From contig NZ_CP031311.1 in NCBI RefSeq assembly GCF_004799685.1, forward strand, positions 2,721,355 through 2,785,354: DNA of 64,000 bases. Reading direction: 5' to 3'. Under the pieces are notes generated by a model. It was not told the origin of the DNA, searched no databases, and saw only the letters and a program-made list of their open reading frames with translations. The position numbers and the translations under genes were made by a program. Of this stretch, positions 40,705 to 50,623 are shown one piece after another. The number at the start of each line of letters is the position of its first letter. Position 1 is the first letter of the stretch. The DNA is from Halobellus limi (GTDB taxonomy: Archaea; Halobacteriota; Halobacteria; Halobacteriales; Haloferacaceae).

Positions 40705-41631
40705 CCGGAGTTCCGCCGCCAGTTCCGCCGTCGCGCGGCGGACCGCCTCGTCGCTGGACTGGGTCGGCTCCCACCCGAGCGCGGCGAGCTTCTCGATGGA
40801 GAGCCGCATCTTCGGCACGTCGCCGGTCCACCCGCGGTCGCCGCCGGTGTAGGTGTACTCGGGATCGAGCCCGAGTTCGTCGGCGACGATGTCGGCGATG
40901 CGGTTGACCGAGGTGGTCGTCCGCGTGCCCAGGTTGTACGTGTTCAGCGGCTCGTCGGCGTGCTCGACGACGTGACAGATCGCGTCGACGCACTCGGTGA
41001 CGTGGAGGTAGGACTTCTCCTGGCGTCCGTCGCCGAGGATCTCGAGCGTCTCGGGATCGTCGAGGAGCTTCTCGATGAAGTCCGGGATGACGTTCCCGCG
41101 TTGCTTCGGCCCGACGATGTTCGCGAACCGGAAGCACCAGACCGTCATCCCGTAGGAGTGCGCGTACGTCGACAGGAGCGCCTCGTCGGTCAGTTTCGAG
41201 GCGCCGTAGATCGAGATCGGTTCGAGCGGGGCGTAGTCTTCGGGCGTCGGGCGCGGCGCCTCGCCGTAGACCGTCGACGAGGAGGTGAACACGAAGTCCT
41301 CGACGCCGACGTCGTCCATCCGTTCGAGCAGGTTGTACGTCATCTCGGAGTTCTCCTCGAACAGCTGTCGCGGCCGGTCGTAGTTCGTGTCCGTGTACGC
41401 CGCGAGGTGGAAGACGACGTCGACGTCGGGGGTCACGACCGCTTCGACGTCCGCGGGGTCGGTCAGATCGGCCTCGGCGAACTCGACGCCGTCGGGCACG
41501 CGGTCTCGGGTCCCCTTCGAGAGGTCGTCGGCGACGACGACGTCGTTGTCGGCGCTGAGTCGTTCGGCGAGGTGCGACCCGATGAGTCCGGCCCCGCCCG
41601 TGACGAGGACGCGCTGGTCGGTCAGTTCCAT
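40687..41631 (-). CDS. galE: NAD-dependent sugar-nucleotide epimerase (UDP-glucose 4-epimerase-like)
   Basis: 314 aa from the ATG at 41631. Rossmann motif GGAGLIG (12-18), an Asp-Asp pair at strand 2 (VVVADDLSKG), FTSSSTVYGE with the catalytic Ser/Thr, and YGASK with Tyr142/Lys146. Substrate-binding regions (ANIVGPKQRGNVIPDFIEKL, GRQEKSYLHVTECVDAI) match archaeal GalE-like enzymes that interconvert UDP-glucose and UDP-galactose or related UDP-sugars used in glycan synthesis. Exact specificity is uncertain. Confidence 0.9.
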   Translation of the reverse strand: MELTDQRVLVTGGAGLIGSHLAERLSADNDVVVADDLSKGTRDRVPDGVEFAEADLTDPADVEAVVTPDVDVVFHLAAYTDTNYDRPRQLFEENSEMTYNLLERMDDVGVEDFVFTSSSTVYGEAPRPTPEDYAPLEPISIYGASKLTDEALLSTYAHSYGMTVWCFRFANIVGPKQRGNVIPDFIEKLLDDPETLEILGDGRQEKSYLHVTECVDAICHVVEHADEPLNTYNLGTRTTTSVNRIADIVADELGLDPEYTYTGGDRGWTGDVPKMRLSIEKLAALGWEPTQSSDEAVRRATAELAAELRAAHDE

Positions 41632-41761
41632 ACGCGGTATCCTCGATGTGCGGAAAAAGAGGTTGCGATGGGTCACAGCGCGGTGAGAACCCGGGAGTGA
41701 CTCCCCGGTAGCGGTCCACCGGGACGAACAGAATCGGTGACGGGCGAAGGGGGGCTCCGTC

Positions 41762-42445
41762 TCAGTCCGGTCCGTCGTACGTCGAGCGGATCGTCTCCGC
41801 CAGCACGCCGTCGCGCCGGAACACCACGTAGACGACGACGAACGGCTCGTCGACCGGCCGCAACACGAACACCGCGCGGGGTTGCTCGGCCTCCGGCGGA
41901 ACCGACTCGGCCTCGTCGGCGCGCCGGACGAGCGGGTCGATCGGCGTCACGCCGGTCCGGAACTCCTCGAAGAGGTCCCGAGCGCCGGACTGCTTCGCGA
42001 ACACGTACAGCGCGCCGTTGGGTTCGCCGTCGGTGTTCTTCGTCACGCGGCCGTTCATCGCCGCGTTGTCCGCCTCGGCGACCATCCACGCCCCCTTGGC
42101 GGCCTCGAAGATGCCGGTGACGCCGTCGTAGAACTCGAAGGCGCTCTCGGCGACGACGTCGACGGACTCGAAGCGGGGGTCGCCGTCGGCCCACGCGAGC
42201 GTCGCGTCGATCAGGTTGCCGGCCGAAAGCGAGTCGACGGCATCGGCGAGTTCGCCCTCGTAGCCCGCCGTCCCGACGTACGCCGGGTCGAAGGTCGAAT
42301 CGGCTTCGCCGTCCGCCGCCGGGGACGGGTTCTCAGCGGTCGGGGGCGCGGTGTCCGCCGCGTCGGCGACCGAGACGAGCAGGAGTTCGTCCGGATCACG
42401 CGGTCGCCCGAGCACGCGGTAGCGGCCGGTCGTCGTCGGGGTCAT
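41762..42445 (-). CDS. Haloarchaeal protein of unknown function (DUF6663-like)
   Basis: 227 aa from the ATG at 42445; a GTG two codons earlier is possible. It opens with a strand pair (TGRYRVLGRPRDPDELLLVS), has an acidic linker (about 35-50), then a mixed domain (AESAFEFYDGVTGIFEAAKG, GEPNGALYVFAKQSGARDLF) and ends in strands (RAVFVLRPVDEPFVVVYVVF). I recall the family as DUF6663; no function known. It begins 14 nt after the kdgK stop on the same strand, so the two form a small operon. Confidence 0.72.
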   Translation of the reverse strand: MTPTTTGRYRVLGRPRDPDELLLVSVADAADTAPPTAENPSPAADGEADSTFDPAYVGTAGYEGELADAVDSLSAGNLIDATLAWADGDPRFESVDVVAESAFEFYDGVTGIFEAAKGAWMVAEADNAAMNGRVTKNTDGEPNGALYVFAKQSGARDLFEEFRTGVTPIDPLVRRADEAESVPPEAEQPRAVFVLRPVDEPFVVVYVVFRRDGVLAETIRSTYDGPD

Positions 42446-42458
42446 CGCCACGACGGCG

Positions 42459-43418
42459 TCACCGCGAGATCCCGCCGGCGTTCCGTTCGACGACGGCGTC
42501 GACTTCCTCGGCCGTGACGACGGCCAGGTCGCCGTCGACGGTGCGCTTCAGCGACGCGGTCGCCGCGCCGTAGGCGAGCGCGTCGGAGACGTCGCCGCCG
42601 TCGAGTCGCTTCGCGAGGAAGCCGCCGACGAACGCGTCGCCCGTCCCGATCGGATCGAACGTCTCGGCGTCGTAGACGTCCTGTTCGTACACCTCGCCGT
42701 CGTGGACCGCGAGAGAGCCGCTCTCGCCGCGCGTGAGGACGACCGTCTCGAAGTCGAAGTCACGGAGGAGGCCGTTCGCCACCTCCACGGCGTCGCCCTC
42801 GCGGCCGAGACAGGTCGCCGCGTCGCGCTCGGCGGCGACGAGCACGTCCACGTGCGGGAACAGCGACTCGTAACGCTCGCCGGCCTCCATCGGCGACCAG
42901 AGCTTCCCCCGGTAGTTCAGGTCGAACGCCGTGGTCGTCCCCCTCTCCTGGGCCGCCCGGAGCAGCGCCTCGGTCGTCTCCCCGAGCGTCTGCGAGAGCG
43001 CCGGCGTGATGCCGCTCGTGTAGAAGACGCTCGCGTCGTCGAGCGCGCCGGCCGGGAGCTCCCCGGGGGTCGCCGTCGTCACCGAGGCGTCGGCCCGGTC
43101 GTAGATCACGTCGGTCCCGCGCGGTTCCCCGCCGTGTTCGAGGTAGTACGTCCCCAGCCGCGCGTCGTCGGAACCGTCCCACGCGACGTCCATGCGTACC
43201 CCGTGGCTCCGCAGTTCCGAGACGATCCGGCGCCCGAGCGCCGAGTCCGGCAGCTTCGAGATCCAGGTCGCGTCGCGGCCGAGGCGGGCGGCCGCCACGG
43301 CGACGTTGCTCTCTGCGCCCCCCGTCCGGACGCCGAGTTCGGACGTCCGTTCGAGTCGTTCGCCCCGGGGCGGCGAGAGCCTGAGCATCGTCTCGCCGAA
43401 GGTCACGATGTCGGTCAT
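42459..43418 (-). CDS. kdgK: PfkB-family sugar kinase, probable 2-keto-3-deoxygluconate kinase
   Basis: 319 aa from the ATG at 43418. PfkB features: [15 protein letters not shown] (33-47), [10 protein letters not shown], and the anion-hole/catalytic motif [13 protein letters not shown] with base Asp261. The N-terminus ([20 protein letters not shown]) closely resembles haloarchaeal KDG kinases of the semi-phosphorylative Entner-Doudoroff pathway. A fructokinase is the main alternative and would fit the fructose-releasing enzymes in the window, which otherwise lack a fructose kinase. Confidence 0.83.
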   Translation of the reverse strand: MTDIVTFGETMLRLSPPRGERLERTSELGVRTGGAESNVAVAAARLGRDATWISKLPDSALGRRIVSELRSHGVRMDVAWDGSDDARLGTYYLEHGGEPRGTDVIYDRADASVTTATPGELPAGALDDASVFYTSGITPALSQTLGETTEALLRAAQERGTTTAFDLNYRGKLWSPMEAGERYESLFPHVDVLVAAERDAATCLGREGDAVEVANGLLRDFDFETVVLTRGESGSLAVHDGEVYEQDVYDAETFDPIGTGDAFVGGFLAKRLDGGDVSDALAYGAATASLKRTVDGDLAVVTAEEVDAVVERNAGGISR

Positions 43419-43534
43419 ACTCCCCTCTTGAGTCAGGGAGTACATAATTGCGATTATCGCCGGAGGGTCGCGGTGGTCGCGGTGGGCGGCGTTCACCTTC
43501 GGTACCGGCCGAACGGCGCGGCAGAAACGCCGAT

Positions 43535-45847
43535 CTAGTCGTCGGGCGCGTCCGCCGCGAGCAGTTCGGGATACGCGAAGCACCGCGCGATCCGCTCCTC
43601 CGCGTCAGCCCGATCGAAGAGGGCACCCGCGTCGCGGTCGGGATCGGTGTACCACTCGTGGACGACTCCGAACTCGCTGGTGTTCTCGAGTGCGATCGGG
43701 GCGTACGTCGCGACCGCGTGGACCGAGAAGGGCTCGCCGTGTGGGACGCCGGAGACGTCGTCGAGCCGTTCGAACGGCGTCGGATCGGGTGACCCGAATC
43801 CGGCAACCGTCACTTCGTCGTCGGCGATCCCGATCAACTCACCGTCGGGGTCGGAGACAGACAGCGCGAGTCGCCGGTGGGTATCCGGGTCCACTGCGAC
43901 CGGATCGCGGTCGGAAACCGACTCACCGAGTCGGGCCACCGTCTCCTCCAGCGCGTCTGTGACCGCGACGCCCGCGACGACGTCGGCGCCGACGAGGTCG
44001 CGGAGGGAGTCGGCCGACAGCACCGCGTCGGGGTCGGCGTTTTCGGGGGCTGCCACCGGGAGCGTCGAGTACTGCCCGGACGACGGATCGGCGAGCGCGT
44101 CTTCGAGCGCGTCGAGTCGCCGTCCGAGCCGGTCCCGCCGCTCGGAGAGTTCGGTTCGCTCCTCGCGAAGCTCTCTCACCTCCGCTTCGAGACGGTCCCG
44201 CTCGGCCCGGAGGTCCTCGCCCGCCCGCTCGTGGCGCTCGACGACCAGCGACCGAACCTCCCGGAGCCGCTCGTACTCGTCCTTCAGCTCACGGAGTTCG
44301 GCGTGTCGCTCCCGGATCCGTTCCAGTCGCGACTTCTGCTCGCGGCGGTGGAACACCCGAACGGGCAGCGTACGGTCGACGGCGCGCTCGATCGTCCGCC
44401 GGCGCTGTCGGAGGAGCGGTTCGAGCGTCTGCTCCCACCGCGTCACGGGGTCAGCGTCTGCCCCCGGAACCGGGTCGTCGATGCGGTCGCGGACCTCGTC
44501 GGCCAGGGCCTCGACCGCTTCGGGAAACGGATGCGAGTGCACCACGTCCTCGGCTCGTCGTTTCAGTTGCCCCGTGAGGAGGTAGGTGGTTAGGGCCTCG
44601 TCGTCGATCGATCCGATCGGATCGGTCTCCTCGGCCGCGGACTCGACGGTCGAATCGAGTTTCGGCTCGTCGAGGTGGACCAGATCGATCGAAGCGGCCT
44701 CGTCTCGGACGCGCGCGAACGCCTCCGGTGAGACCGGGAGGTCGTCCGCCTCGCCGTCGGACAGTGCCGCGACGGACTCCCGATCGAGAACGGCACGGGC
44801 CCCGCGGAGGGCATCCTCAACCGAGGAGTGACGCGTCTCCTTCCGTCCGATCGCCGCGTCGGTCTCCTCGCGTTCCGCCGCCGTCTCGTAGAACTCGCGG
44901 AGGTCGTCGACGGGCGCGCTGAACCCGCCCCCGTCGAGCGAGAACAGCGTGGTGTCGTTCGTCCACCCGCCCGCCGGTCGGCTGGCGACGAGGTCGGTCT
45001 CGACGGCCGAATCGACGATCAGATCCGCCGCGATCCGGTTCCGCGTCCGGATGTAGGCGTCGTCCGCGACCGCCGCCTGATCCGTCCCGATGAGGCCGTA
45101 GGCGTCGATCGGACTCCCTTCGAGCGCGAGCGAATCCGACTCGACGGATCGAGGGTCCGACTGGAGTTCGAGTTCGAGCGGATACGGATCGCCGTCGCCG
45201 AGGCCGAGCAGGACGCGGAGCTCGCGCAGGGCGGCGTAGGCGTTGTAGTAGAGGGTCGAATCGCCCGGCGGGACGGAACTGGTGGACTCAAGCCCGTCCA
45301 GTCGCGGCACGGACCCGATCCCGAAAGTAGCCGCCTGTGGCGAGAGCGTGTCGACGAGGCCGGCCAGCAGGGGGATGAGTCCGCTCCCGGTGCCGCCGCC
45401 GAGCGAACTGAGAAGCCAGACGTGATGGGCCTCCGGGTGCCCCTCGACCCGTTCCGATCCGGCGCCGAGTACGCCCGAGAGCTCCTCGACGAACGGATCG
45501 ACGCTCTCGGCGTTGTCGACGCAGTAGCGACCGACGGGGCGCCGACGGGTCGTCCCGCCGTCGTACGCTAGTTCGGCCGACACGTCGAGATAGTCGAGTT
45601 TCTCGCGGTCGTCCGAAAAGCGGCTCGTCGGTGCGTCCAGGTGGATCTTCCTGGCCTCCGCCGACGCGTTCGCGTCGAGGTCGGGGACGCTGGAGTCGAT
45701 CGCGACGTAGGAGAACGCCGGGTCGGGTTCGTATCGATCGACGGCGTCCTCGACGGCCGAGAGCATTCGACAGCCGGCGCTTCCGAGGCCGATCACCGTC
45801 ACCGCTCCCGCCGGCGGAGGCGAGAGCGGTCGTCCGCCGTTCGGCAT
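43535..45847 (-). CDS. Tubulin/FtsZ-superfamily GTPase-like protein with long coiled coil
   Basis: 770 aa. The N-terminal half is tubulin-like: [12 protein letters not shown] (about 18-29) is the first glycine-rich phosphate loop, and [18 protein letters not shown] (148-165) is the GGGTGSG tubulin signature that binds GTP phosphates. A region with [13 protein letters not shown] and [18 protein letters not shown] then follows. Residues about 502-590 form an uninterrupted charged coiled coil ([20 protein letters not shown]), and a 180-residue mixed C-terminal domain ends the protein. It is not FtsZ or CetZ; it fits the divergent Tubulin_2/FtsZ-like group suggested to remodel membranes or scaffold large complexes. 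No signal peptide. A TATA-like ATTTATAC lies upstream on the minus strand (about 45885). Function unknown. Confidence 0.82.
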   Translation of the reverse strand: MPNGGRPLSPPPAGAVTVIGLGSAGCRMLSAVEDAVDRYEPDPAFSYVAIDSSVPDLDANASAEARKIHLDAPTSRFSDDREKLDYLDVSAELAYDGGTTRRRPVGRYCVDNAESVDPFVEELSGVLGAGSERVEGHPEAHHVWLLSSLGGGTGSGLIPLLAGLVDTLSPQAATFGIGSVPRLDGLESTSSVPPGDSTLYYNAYAALRELRVLLGLGDGDPYPLELELQSDPRSVESDSLALEGSPIDAYGLIGTDQAAVADDAYIRTRNRIAADLIVDSAVETDLVASRPAGGWTNDTTLFSLDGGGFSAPVDDLREFYETAAEREETDAAIGRKETRHSSVEDALRGARAVLDRESVAALSDGEADDLPVSPEAFARVRDEAASIDLVHLDEPKLDSTVESAAEETDPIGSIDDEALTTYLLTGQLKRRAEDVVHSHPFPEAVEALADEVRDRIDDPVPGADADPVTRWEQTLEPLLRQRRRTIERAVDRTLPVRVFHRREQKSRLERIRERHAELRELKDEYERLREVRSLVVERHERAGEDLRAERDRLEAEVRELREERTELSERRDRLGRRLDALEDALADPSSGQYSTLPVAAPENADPDAVLSADSLRDLVGADVVAGVAVTDALEETVARLGESVSDRDPVAVDPDTHRRLALSVSDPDGELIGIADDEVTVAGFGSPDPTPFERLDDVSGVPHGEPFSVHAVATYAPIALENTSEFGVVHEWYTDPDRDAGALFDRADAEERIARCFAYPELLAADAPDD

Positions 45848-46016
45848 ACCGGTCCATACGAGAACAGGTCAATAAGCGTTCCTGTCAGGTATAAATCAAT
45901 ATCTCGGATAGCGAACCGGACAGTCAGGCATCGGATCGGATATCGGGGCGTAACCGTGCGATCCGACGGGACGTCGAGGTCGAGGCCGCGCGGCGACCCG
46001 GCGGTCGGACGGCCGA

Positions 46017-48575
46017 TCAGTGCCCCGGGTAGTCCCGCTCGAACCGATCTCCGATCTCGTCGCCGTCGATGTGGATGACCACCGGGCGACCGTGCGGGCA
46101 GGCGTAGGGGTTCTCGCAGTCGTCGAGCGCTTCGAGGAGTTCCACGACCGAGCCCTCGGTGAGCGAGGTGTTCCCGGTGACGGAGGGGTAACACGCGAGG
46201 TCCGCGAGGAGGTCGTCGGCGACCGCCTCGACCGTCTCGGCCCCGCCGTCGCCCTCGGCGACGAACGCCGAGAGGACGTCTCGGACCAGTTGCGGGTCCA
46301 GCGCCTCGGCGAAGACCGCCGGCACCGACCGGACCGCGACCGTTCGGTCGTCGACGCGCTCGGAGCGGAACCCCAGATCCGAGAGCGCCTCCTCGTAGGC
46401 GTCGAACAACGCCGCCTCTCGGGCGGTGAGTTCGAGTTCCACCGGCTCCGCCAACGCCTGCGTGACGACGTCGCCGTCGAGTTCGGCCCGCAGGCGCTCG
46501 TAGTTCACCCGCTCGTCCGCGGCGTGCTGGTCGACGAGGATCAGCCCCGAGTCGGCCTCGGCGACGACGTAGGTGTCGTGTAACTGCCCGAGGATCCGCA
46601 TCGAGGGCAGGGAGTCGAACCGCGGCTCCAGCGTCGCCGACTCGCCCCGCAGGTCGCGCTGGACGGTCGGGCCGACGATACCCGTCGGCCGCGACCCCCG
46701 GGGCGATTCTCCCTGTCCTCCCGACCGAGCCCGACCGTCGGCACCGTCGGCTGCGGGCGCTTCAGAGGTCGATCGCCCCTCGGCGTTCGGGGGCTTTTCG
46801 GGGGGCTGTCGCCGGTCGCTGGACGACCTCGAATCCGGGTCGTCGCGGGCGGTAGACGGCGACGACGCCTCAGCGTCGGCCGCCCCGGACTTCGATCCGG
46901 CGGAGCGGTCCGCGTCCAGTCCCGGCGACAGGTCGGAACCGGAGCCGTTGCCGGACCAGTCGGAATCAGAGCCGTTGCCGGACAGATCGGTCTCCTCCGA
47001 CGCCGACTCCGCCGTCGGGTCGCTGCGCTCGCCGCCGAGTCCGTCGACCGTCCAGGCGTCGTCGTCCGTCGGATCCACGCCGGTCGCGGGCCCGCGTTCC
47101 CGACTCCCGGACTCCGGCTCGGCCAGAGATCCCTCGCCGTCCGCGTCGGGGTCTGCCGCGGCGTCCGAGTCGGCCACGTCGTCCGAGTCGGCCGCGGCAT
47201 CACCGTCGGCGGTCGCCGGTGGGGGACCGTGCCCCGCGCCGCCGCGGACCTCCGAAGTCGGCGACTCCGGCCGGACCTCGGTCTCGTCCGGTGCCGAGCG
47301 GCCCCGCGGCGCAGTCGATCGAATCAGTCCCTCGTCGAGCAGCGCGGTCCGTACGGCGTCGGTGACGGCCGTCCGGACGCCCGATTCGTCGTCGAATCGG
47401 ATCTCCATCTTCCGCGGGTGGACGTTCACGTCCACGGTGCCGGCGGGGACGTCGACGAACAGCACGGCGAACGGGTAGCGGTCGCTCGCCAACTGCCCGC
47501 CGTAGGCGTCGAGGACGGCCTCCCGGAGAACGCCGTCGGTGACGTACCGGCCGTTGACGAACGTCGAGAGGTACTCGCGGGTGCTTCGGGTCGTCTCGGG
47601 GTGGCTGACCAGGCCTCGCACGCGCTCGACGGTCGCCGTCGCGTCCGTCGAGTCGGGTTCGGCGTCGACTTCGATCATCGACTCGGCCACCTCGCGGCCG
47701 TACACCGACAGCACCGCCGACCGGAGGCTCCCGCGGCCCTCGGTGGCGAACACCTCGCGGCCGTCGTGTTCCAGCGAGATGGCGACGTCGGGGTTCGCGA
47801 GCGCGTAGTGCGTGACGACCGTGTTGACGTGGTCGAACTCCGTCGCGGTCGTCTTCAGGAACTTCTTGCGGGCGGGCGTGTTGAAGAAGAGGTCCTCGAC
47901 CTCGACGACCGTCCCCTCGGGGCAGCCCGCGGCCCCGACGGCGGTCACCTCGCCGCCCTCGATTCGGATTTCGGTGCCGGAGGCGTCGCCGCCGCGCGTT
48001 TCGCGGTTCCCACCGTCGCCCGGGCGCGCTCGGGGTTTCGTCCGGATCGTGAGCCGGGAGACGGCACCGATGGTGTGCAGCGCCTCGCCGCGGAAGCCCA
48101 GCGTGCCGACGCCCGCCTCGAGGTCGTCGATGCCGTCGATCTTGCTGGTGGTGTGCTCTTCGACCGCGCGTTCGGCCGACTCGCGGTCCATTCCGACGCC
48201 GTCGTCCCGGACGCGGACGCCCTCCGTACCGCCGGCGTCGACGGCGACCGAGATCCGGTCGGCGTCGGCGTCGAGGCTGTTCTCGACGAGTTCCTTGACG
48301 ACCGAGGCGGGGCGTTCGACCACTTCGCCGGCGGCGATCTGTCGGACCGTCCGGTCGTCGAGTTCGCGGATGGTCGGCGTCCCGGTCGGCCGGTTCCATT
48401 CCTCTGGCGTGTCCCCGGTACTATCCTCGTCCGCCGGCGTATCCCCGGGACTGTCTTCGTCCGTCAGCGTGTCTCCGGCACTGTCCTCACCCGCCGGCGA
48501 TTCCTCCGCGTGATCCCCACCCGCCGGCGATTCGTCCTCGCGGTCGGCGTCCGTCGGTGCCCCGTCCCCGCTCAC
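46017..48575 (-). CDS. mutL: DNA mismatch repair protein MutL with acidic repeat extension
   Basis: 852 aa from a GTG at 48575 that overlaps the Nudix stop as GTGA; no other start lies between it and the conserved domain. Residues 1-67 are an extra acidic segment of 10-aa repeats (DEDSPGDTPA type). Then the GHKL ATPase: RTVRQIAAGEVVERPASVVK, ENSLDAD, DDGVGMD, GFRGEAL. A long Ser/Asp/Glu linker (about 440-620) leads to the C-terminal dimer/endonuclease domain with VDQHAADERVNYERL, matching the DQHA(X)2E(X)4E nicking motif, and CPHGRP near the end. It directs strand-specific mismatch repair. No mutS is adjacent in the window. Confidence 0.95.
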   Translation of the reverse strand: MSGDGAPTDADREDESPAGGDHAEESPAGEDSAGDTLTDEDSPGDTPADEDSTGDTPEEWNRPTGTPTIRELDDRTVRQIAAGEVVERPASVVKELVENSLDADADRISVAVDAGGTEGVRVRDDGVGMDRESAERAVEEHTTSKIDGIDDLEAGVGTLGFRGEALHTIGAVSRLTIRTKPRARPGDGGNRETRGGDASGTEIRIEGGEVTAVGAAGCPEGTVVEVEDLFFNTPARKKFLKTTATEFDHVNTVVTHYALANPDVAISLEHDGREVFATEGRGSLRSAVLSVYGREVAESMIEVDAEPDSTDATATVERVRGLVSHPETTRSTREYLSTFVNGRYVTDGVLREAVLDAYGGQLASDRYPFAVLFVDVPAGTVDVNVHPRKMEIRFDDESGVRTAVTDAVRTALLDEGLIRSTAPRGRSAPDETEVRPESPTSEVRGGAGHGPPPATADGDAAADSDDVADSDAAADPDADGEGSLAEPESGSRERGPATGVDPTDDDAWTVDGLGGERSDPTAESASEETDLSGNGSDSDWSGNGSGSDLSPGLDADRSAGSKSGAADAEASSPSTARDDPDSRSSSDRRQPPEKPPNAEGRSTSEAPAADGADGRARSGGQGESPRGSRPTGIVGPTVQRDLRGESATLEPRFDSLPSMRILGQLHDTYVVAEADSGLILVDQHAADERVNYERLRAELDGDVVTQALAEPVELELTAREAALFDAYEEALSDLGFRSERVDDRTVAVRSVPAVFAEALDPQLVRDVLSAFVAEGDGGAETVEAVADDLLADLACYPSVTGNTSLTEGSVVELLEALDDCENPYACPHGRPVVIHIDGDEIGDRFERDYPGH
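48409..48538 (-). repeat. 30-bp coding tandem repeat in the MutL N-terminus
   Basis: Units begin at 48409, 48439, 48469 and 48499, with a partial fifth, each encoding a 10-aa acidic repeat of the type DEDSPGDTPA. The first three are similar (GTGTCCCCGGTACTATCCTC type) and the outer ones diverge. Multiples of three keep the mutL frame open when copy number changes. Confidence 0.8.
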
Positions 48576-49000
48576 GGCTCGTACACCTCGGTCGCGACGT
48601 CGACGGCCCGCTCCTGGACGTCGCTCAGGCGGTCGCTCGCCGATTCGGGCGGGAGCCACGCGTAGTCGGTGTGCTCGTGGCTGAGCGTGACCGGGTCGTC
48701 GCCGTCACGGACGTCGAGATCACCGGTCGCCTCACACCAGTAGTAGACCGCGAACCGTCCGCTGTCGCCCTCGTTCCGCCACGACACCGCGTGGATCGGC
48801 CGGCCGACCCGGGCGTCGATGCCGGTCTCCTCTGTGATCTCCCGACGGACGCCGTCGGGCGCGTCCTCGTGTGGGCCGAGCCGTCCACCGGGGAGCTCCC
48901 AGCCGCCGTCGCTGGCGCGTCGGACGACGAGCACGTCGCCGCAGGGCGCGAACAGCACGCCGCGGAGGCTGATCGTCGCCTGGAGGTGCTCCTCGGTCAT
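48572..49000 (-). CDS. Nudix hydrolase
   Basis: 142 aa from the ATG at 49000. The Nudix box GGRLGPHEDAPDGVRREITE followed by ETGI (residues 38-61) contains the metal-binding glutamates. The flanking strands (ISLRGVLFAPCGDVLVVRRA, FAVYYWCEATGDLDVRDGD) complete the fold. Such enzymes cleave nucleoside diphosphate derivatives, including oxidised nucleotides. The 4-nt overlap with mutL hints at a joint role in limiting mutations, by inference from context. Confidence 0.9.
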   Translation of the reverse strand: MTEEHLQATISLRGVLFAPCGDVLVVRRASDGGWELPGGRLGPHEDAPDGVRREITEETGIDARVGRPIHAVSWRNEGDSGRFAVYYWCEATGDLDVRDGDDPVTLSHEHTDYAWLPPESASDRLSDVQERAVDVATEVYEP

Positions 49001-49216
49001 CGGCCCACCCCGCGCGTGGGCGGCGGCGCTCGACCGGGGGCGGTCGATTCCCGCATACGACGGGAGAGGATCAGCGGGCCACGGCGTGTCTCGCCGCCAG
49101 CACGGGCGTCCGGAGAACGGGACGCGCGCTCGTTCGGACACATTGAGTGTGGGTGTAACTGGACCGGACAGGGCCTAATCGTTACCGGTCCGAGCGATCG
49201 GAAGCGGCGTCCGACG

Positions 49217-49831
49217 CTACGAGAGCCGATCGTGGAACGCGTCGACGAGCCCGGAGAGCCGTCGCGTGCCGAACAGCGCGACCAGAACCGCGCCGACCGT
49301 ATCGAAGACGAGGTCCAAGATCGTGTCCTCGAGTCCGTACTGGACGAGGACGGCCTCGACGCCGACGGTCGACGCGGCAATACGCGCGAGGAACTCGAGG
49401 ACCTCCCAGAGGACGCCGAGCGCGAGCGTGAACAGCAGGATGAACACCGAGAGGAACCGCGGCGGGAACGACACCGCCTCCGAGTAGCGGTCGAGCGCAC
49501 GTGTGGCCGCGTAGCCAACGGCAGCAACGATCGCGGCCGAGAGGGTGTGCGTCAGGTGGTCGTACCACCAGAGGTGCTCGTAGAGGCCGACCATCCCGAC
49601 CGTGTGCAGAAGCACCGCGAGCGTCACGACGAGGGTCAGTTCCGGCGAGAGGCGGAGGTCCCAGTCGCGACGCAGCACGGCGGGCAGATACGTGACTCCG
49701 AGTGCGAGCACCGCGTTGACGACGACGCTCACATTCAGCGTCGCGATTCCGACGCCGAGGACGACCGCGATGCTCATCCGCATCGCGCTGGCGATCGAGC
49801 GGGCGTTCACCGACCGGATCGGCCGCCGCAT
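49217..49831 (-). CDS. DUF2238-like (YjdF-type) membrane protein
   Basis: 204 aa from the ATG at 49831. Five or six membrane segments with the family motif YEHLWWYDHLTHTLSAAIVA and later FTLALGVLWEVLEFLARIA, the DHLTH and WEVLE signatures of DUF2238/YjdF proteins. The C-terminal part (LEDTILDLVFDTVGAVLVAL) continues the pattern. Biochemical role unknown. It is divergent from a metal-dependent-hydrolase-like membrane protein. Confidence 0.78.
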   Translation of the reverse strand: MRRPIRSVNARSIASAMRMSIAVVLGVGIATLNVSVVVNAVLALGVTYLPAVLRRDWDLRLSPELTLVVTLAVLLHTVGMVGLYEHLWWYDHLTHTLSAAIVAAVGYAATRALDRYSEAVSFPPRFLSVFILLFTLALGVLWEVLEFLARIAASTVGVEAVLVQYGLEDTILDLVFDTVGAVLVALFGTRRLSGLVDAFHDRLS

Positions 49832-49999
49832 ATCGGACGATAGACCGGCGACGAAAAAAAGGTCGCAGTGTCGCCCCGACGTTCGGGGCCGAATCGGGAT
49901 ATCGTCGCACGCGGTCCGAGCGGTATCGATCGCCCACCGGCAGCAGTGGTACCGAGACACACGCAACGGTCATACCGTTCATCGGCGTACGACCCGGTG

Positions 50000-50623
50000 A
50001 TGATGGCAACTACGCACGCGCTGGCCGGCGTCGTGCTCGCAGTGCTCGCGGGCGTCCTCTTTCCGGGGAGCGCCGCGGGAACGTCCGTGATACCCGTCGC
50101 GGCGGCCGCTCTCGGCGGGTTGTTTCCGGACTTCGACCTCTACGCCGGACACCGCCGGACGTTGCACTTTCCGGTGTACTTCAGCGCCGCGGCCGTCGGG
50201 GCCGCCCTCGTGGCCGTCGCCGTCCCCACGGCGGTCACCGTCGCCGCCGCGCTCTTTCTCGCGGCGGCGGCGCTGCACTCCGCGATGGACGCCCTCGGCG
50301 GCGGCCTGGAGCTGAAACCGTGGCTCGGCACCTCCGAACGCGCGGTCTACAGCCACTATCACCGCCGCTGGATCCGCCCCCGACGCTGGGTCCGCTACGA
50401 CGGCGCGCCGGAAGACCTGTTCGTGGCGACCGCGTTCGCCGCCCCCTCGGTGTACGTCCTCGACGGTCTCGCGCAGACGGCCGTCCTCGCCGCCCTCGCC
50501 GTCTCCGCGCTGTACGTCCTCGTGCGCAAGCCGATGGTGATCGTCACCCAGAAGCTCGTCGACGCGCTTCCCTCCCAGTTCGTCGACCGACTGCCCGCCC
50601 GGTTCGTCGAGGACTTCCGGTAG
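50000..50623 (+). CDS. Membrane-bound metal-dependent hydrolase-like protein (DUF457/YdjM type)
   Basis: 207 aa, starting at tandem ATG codons at 50000/50003. The N-terminus MMATTHALAGVVLAVLAGVL contains the conserved THALAG, and LGGLFPDFDLYAGHRRTLHF followed by HSAMDALGGGLELKPWLGTS matches the His/Asp pattern of the family. Several membrane spans. Some family members are annotated as LexA-regulated, but no activity has been established for archaeal ones. A GHRRTLHFPVY stretch and HYHRRWI add possible metal ligands. Confidence 0.82.
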   Translation: MMATTHALAGVVLAVLAGVLFPGSAAGTSVIPVAAAALGGLFPDFDLYAGHRRTLHFPVYFSAAAVGAALVAVAVPTAVTVAAALFLAAAALHSAMDALGGGLELKPWLGTSERAVYSHYHRRWIRPRRWVRYDGAPEDLFVATAFAAPSVYVLDGLAQTAVLAALAVSALYVLVRKPMVIVTQKLVDALPSQFVDRLPARFVEDFR

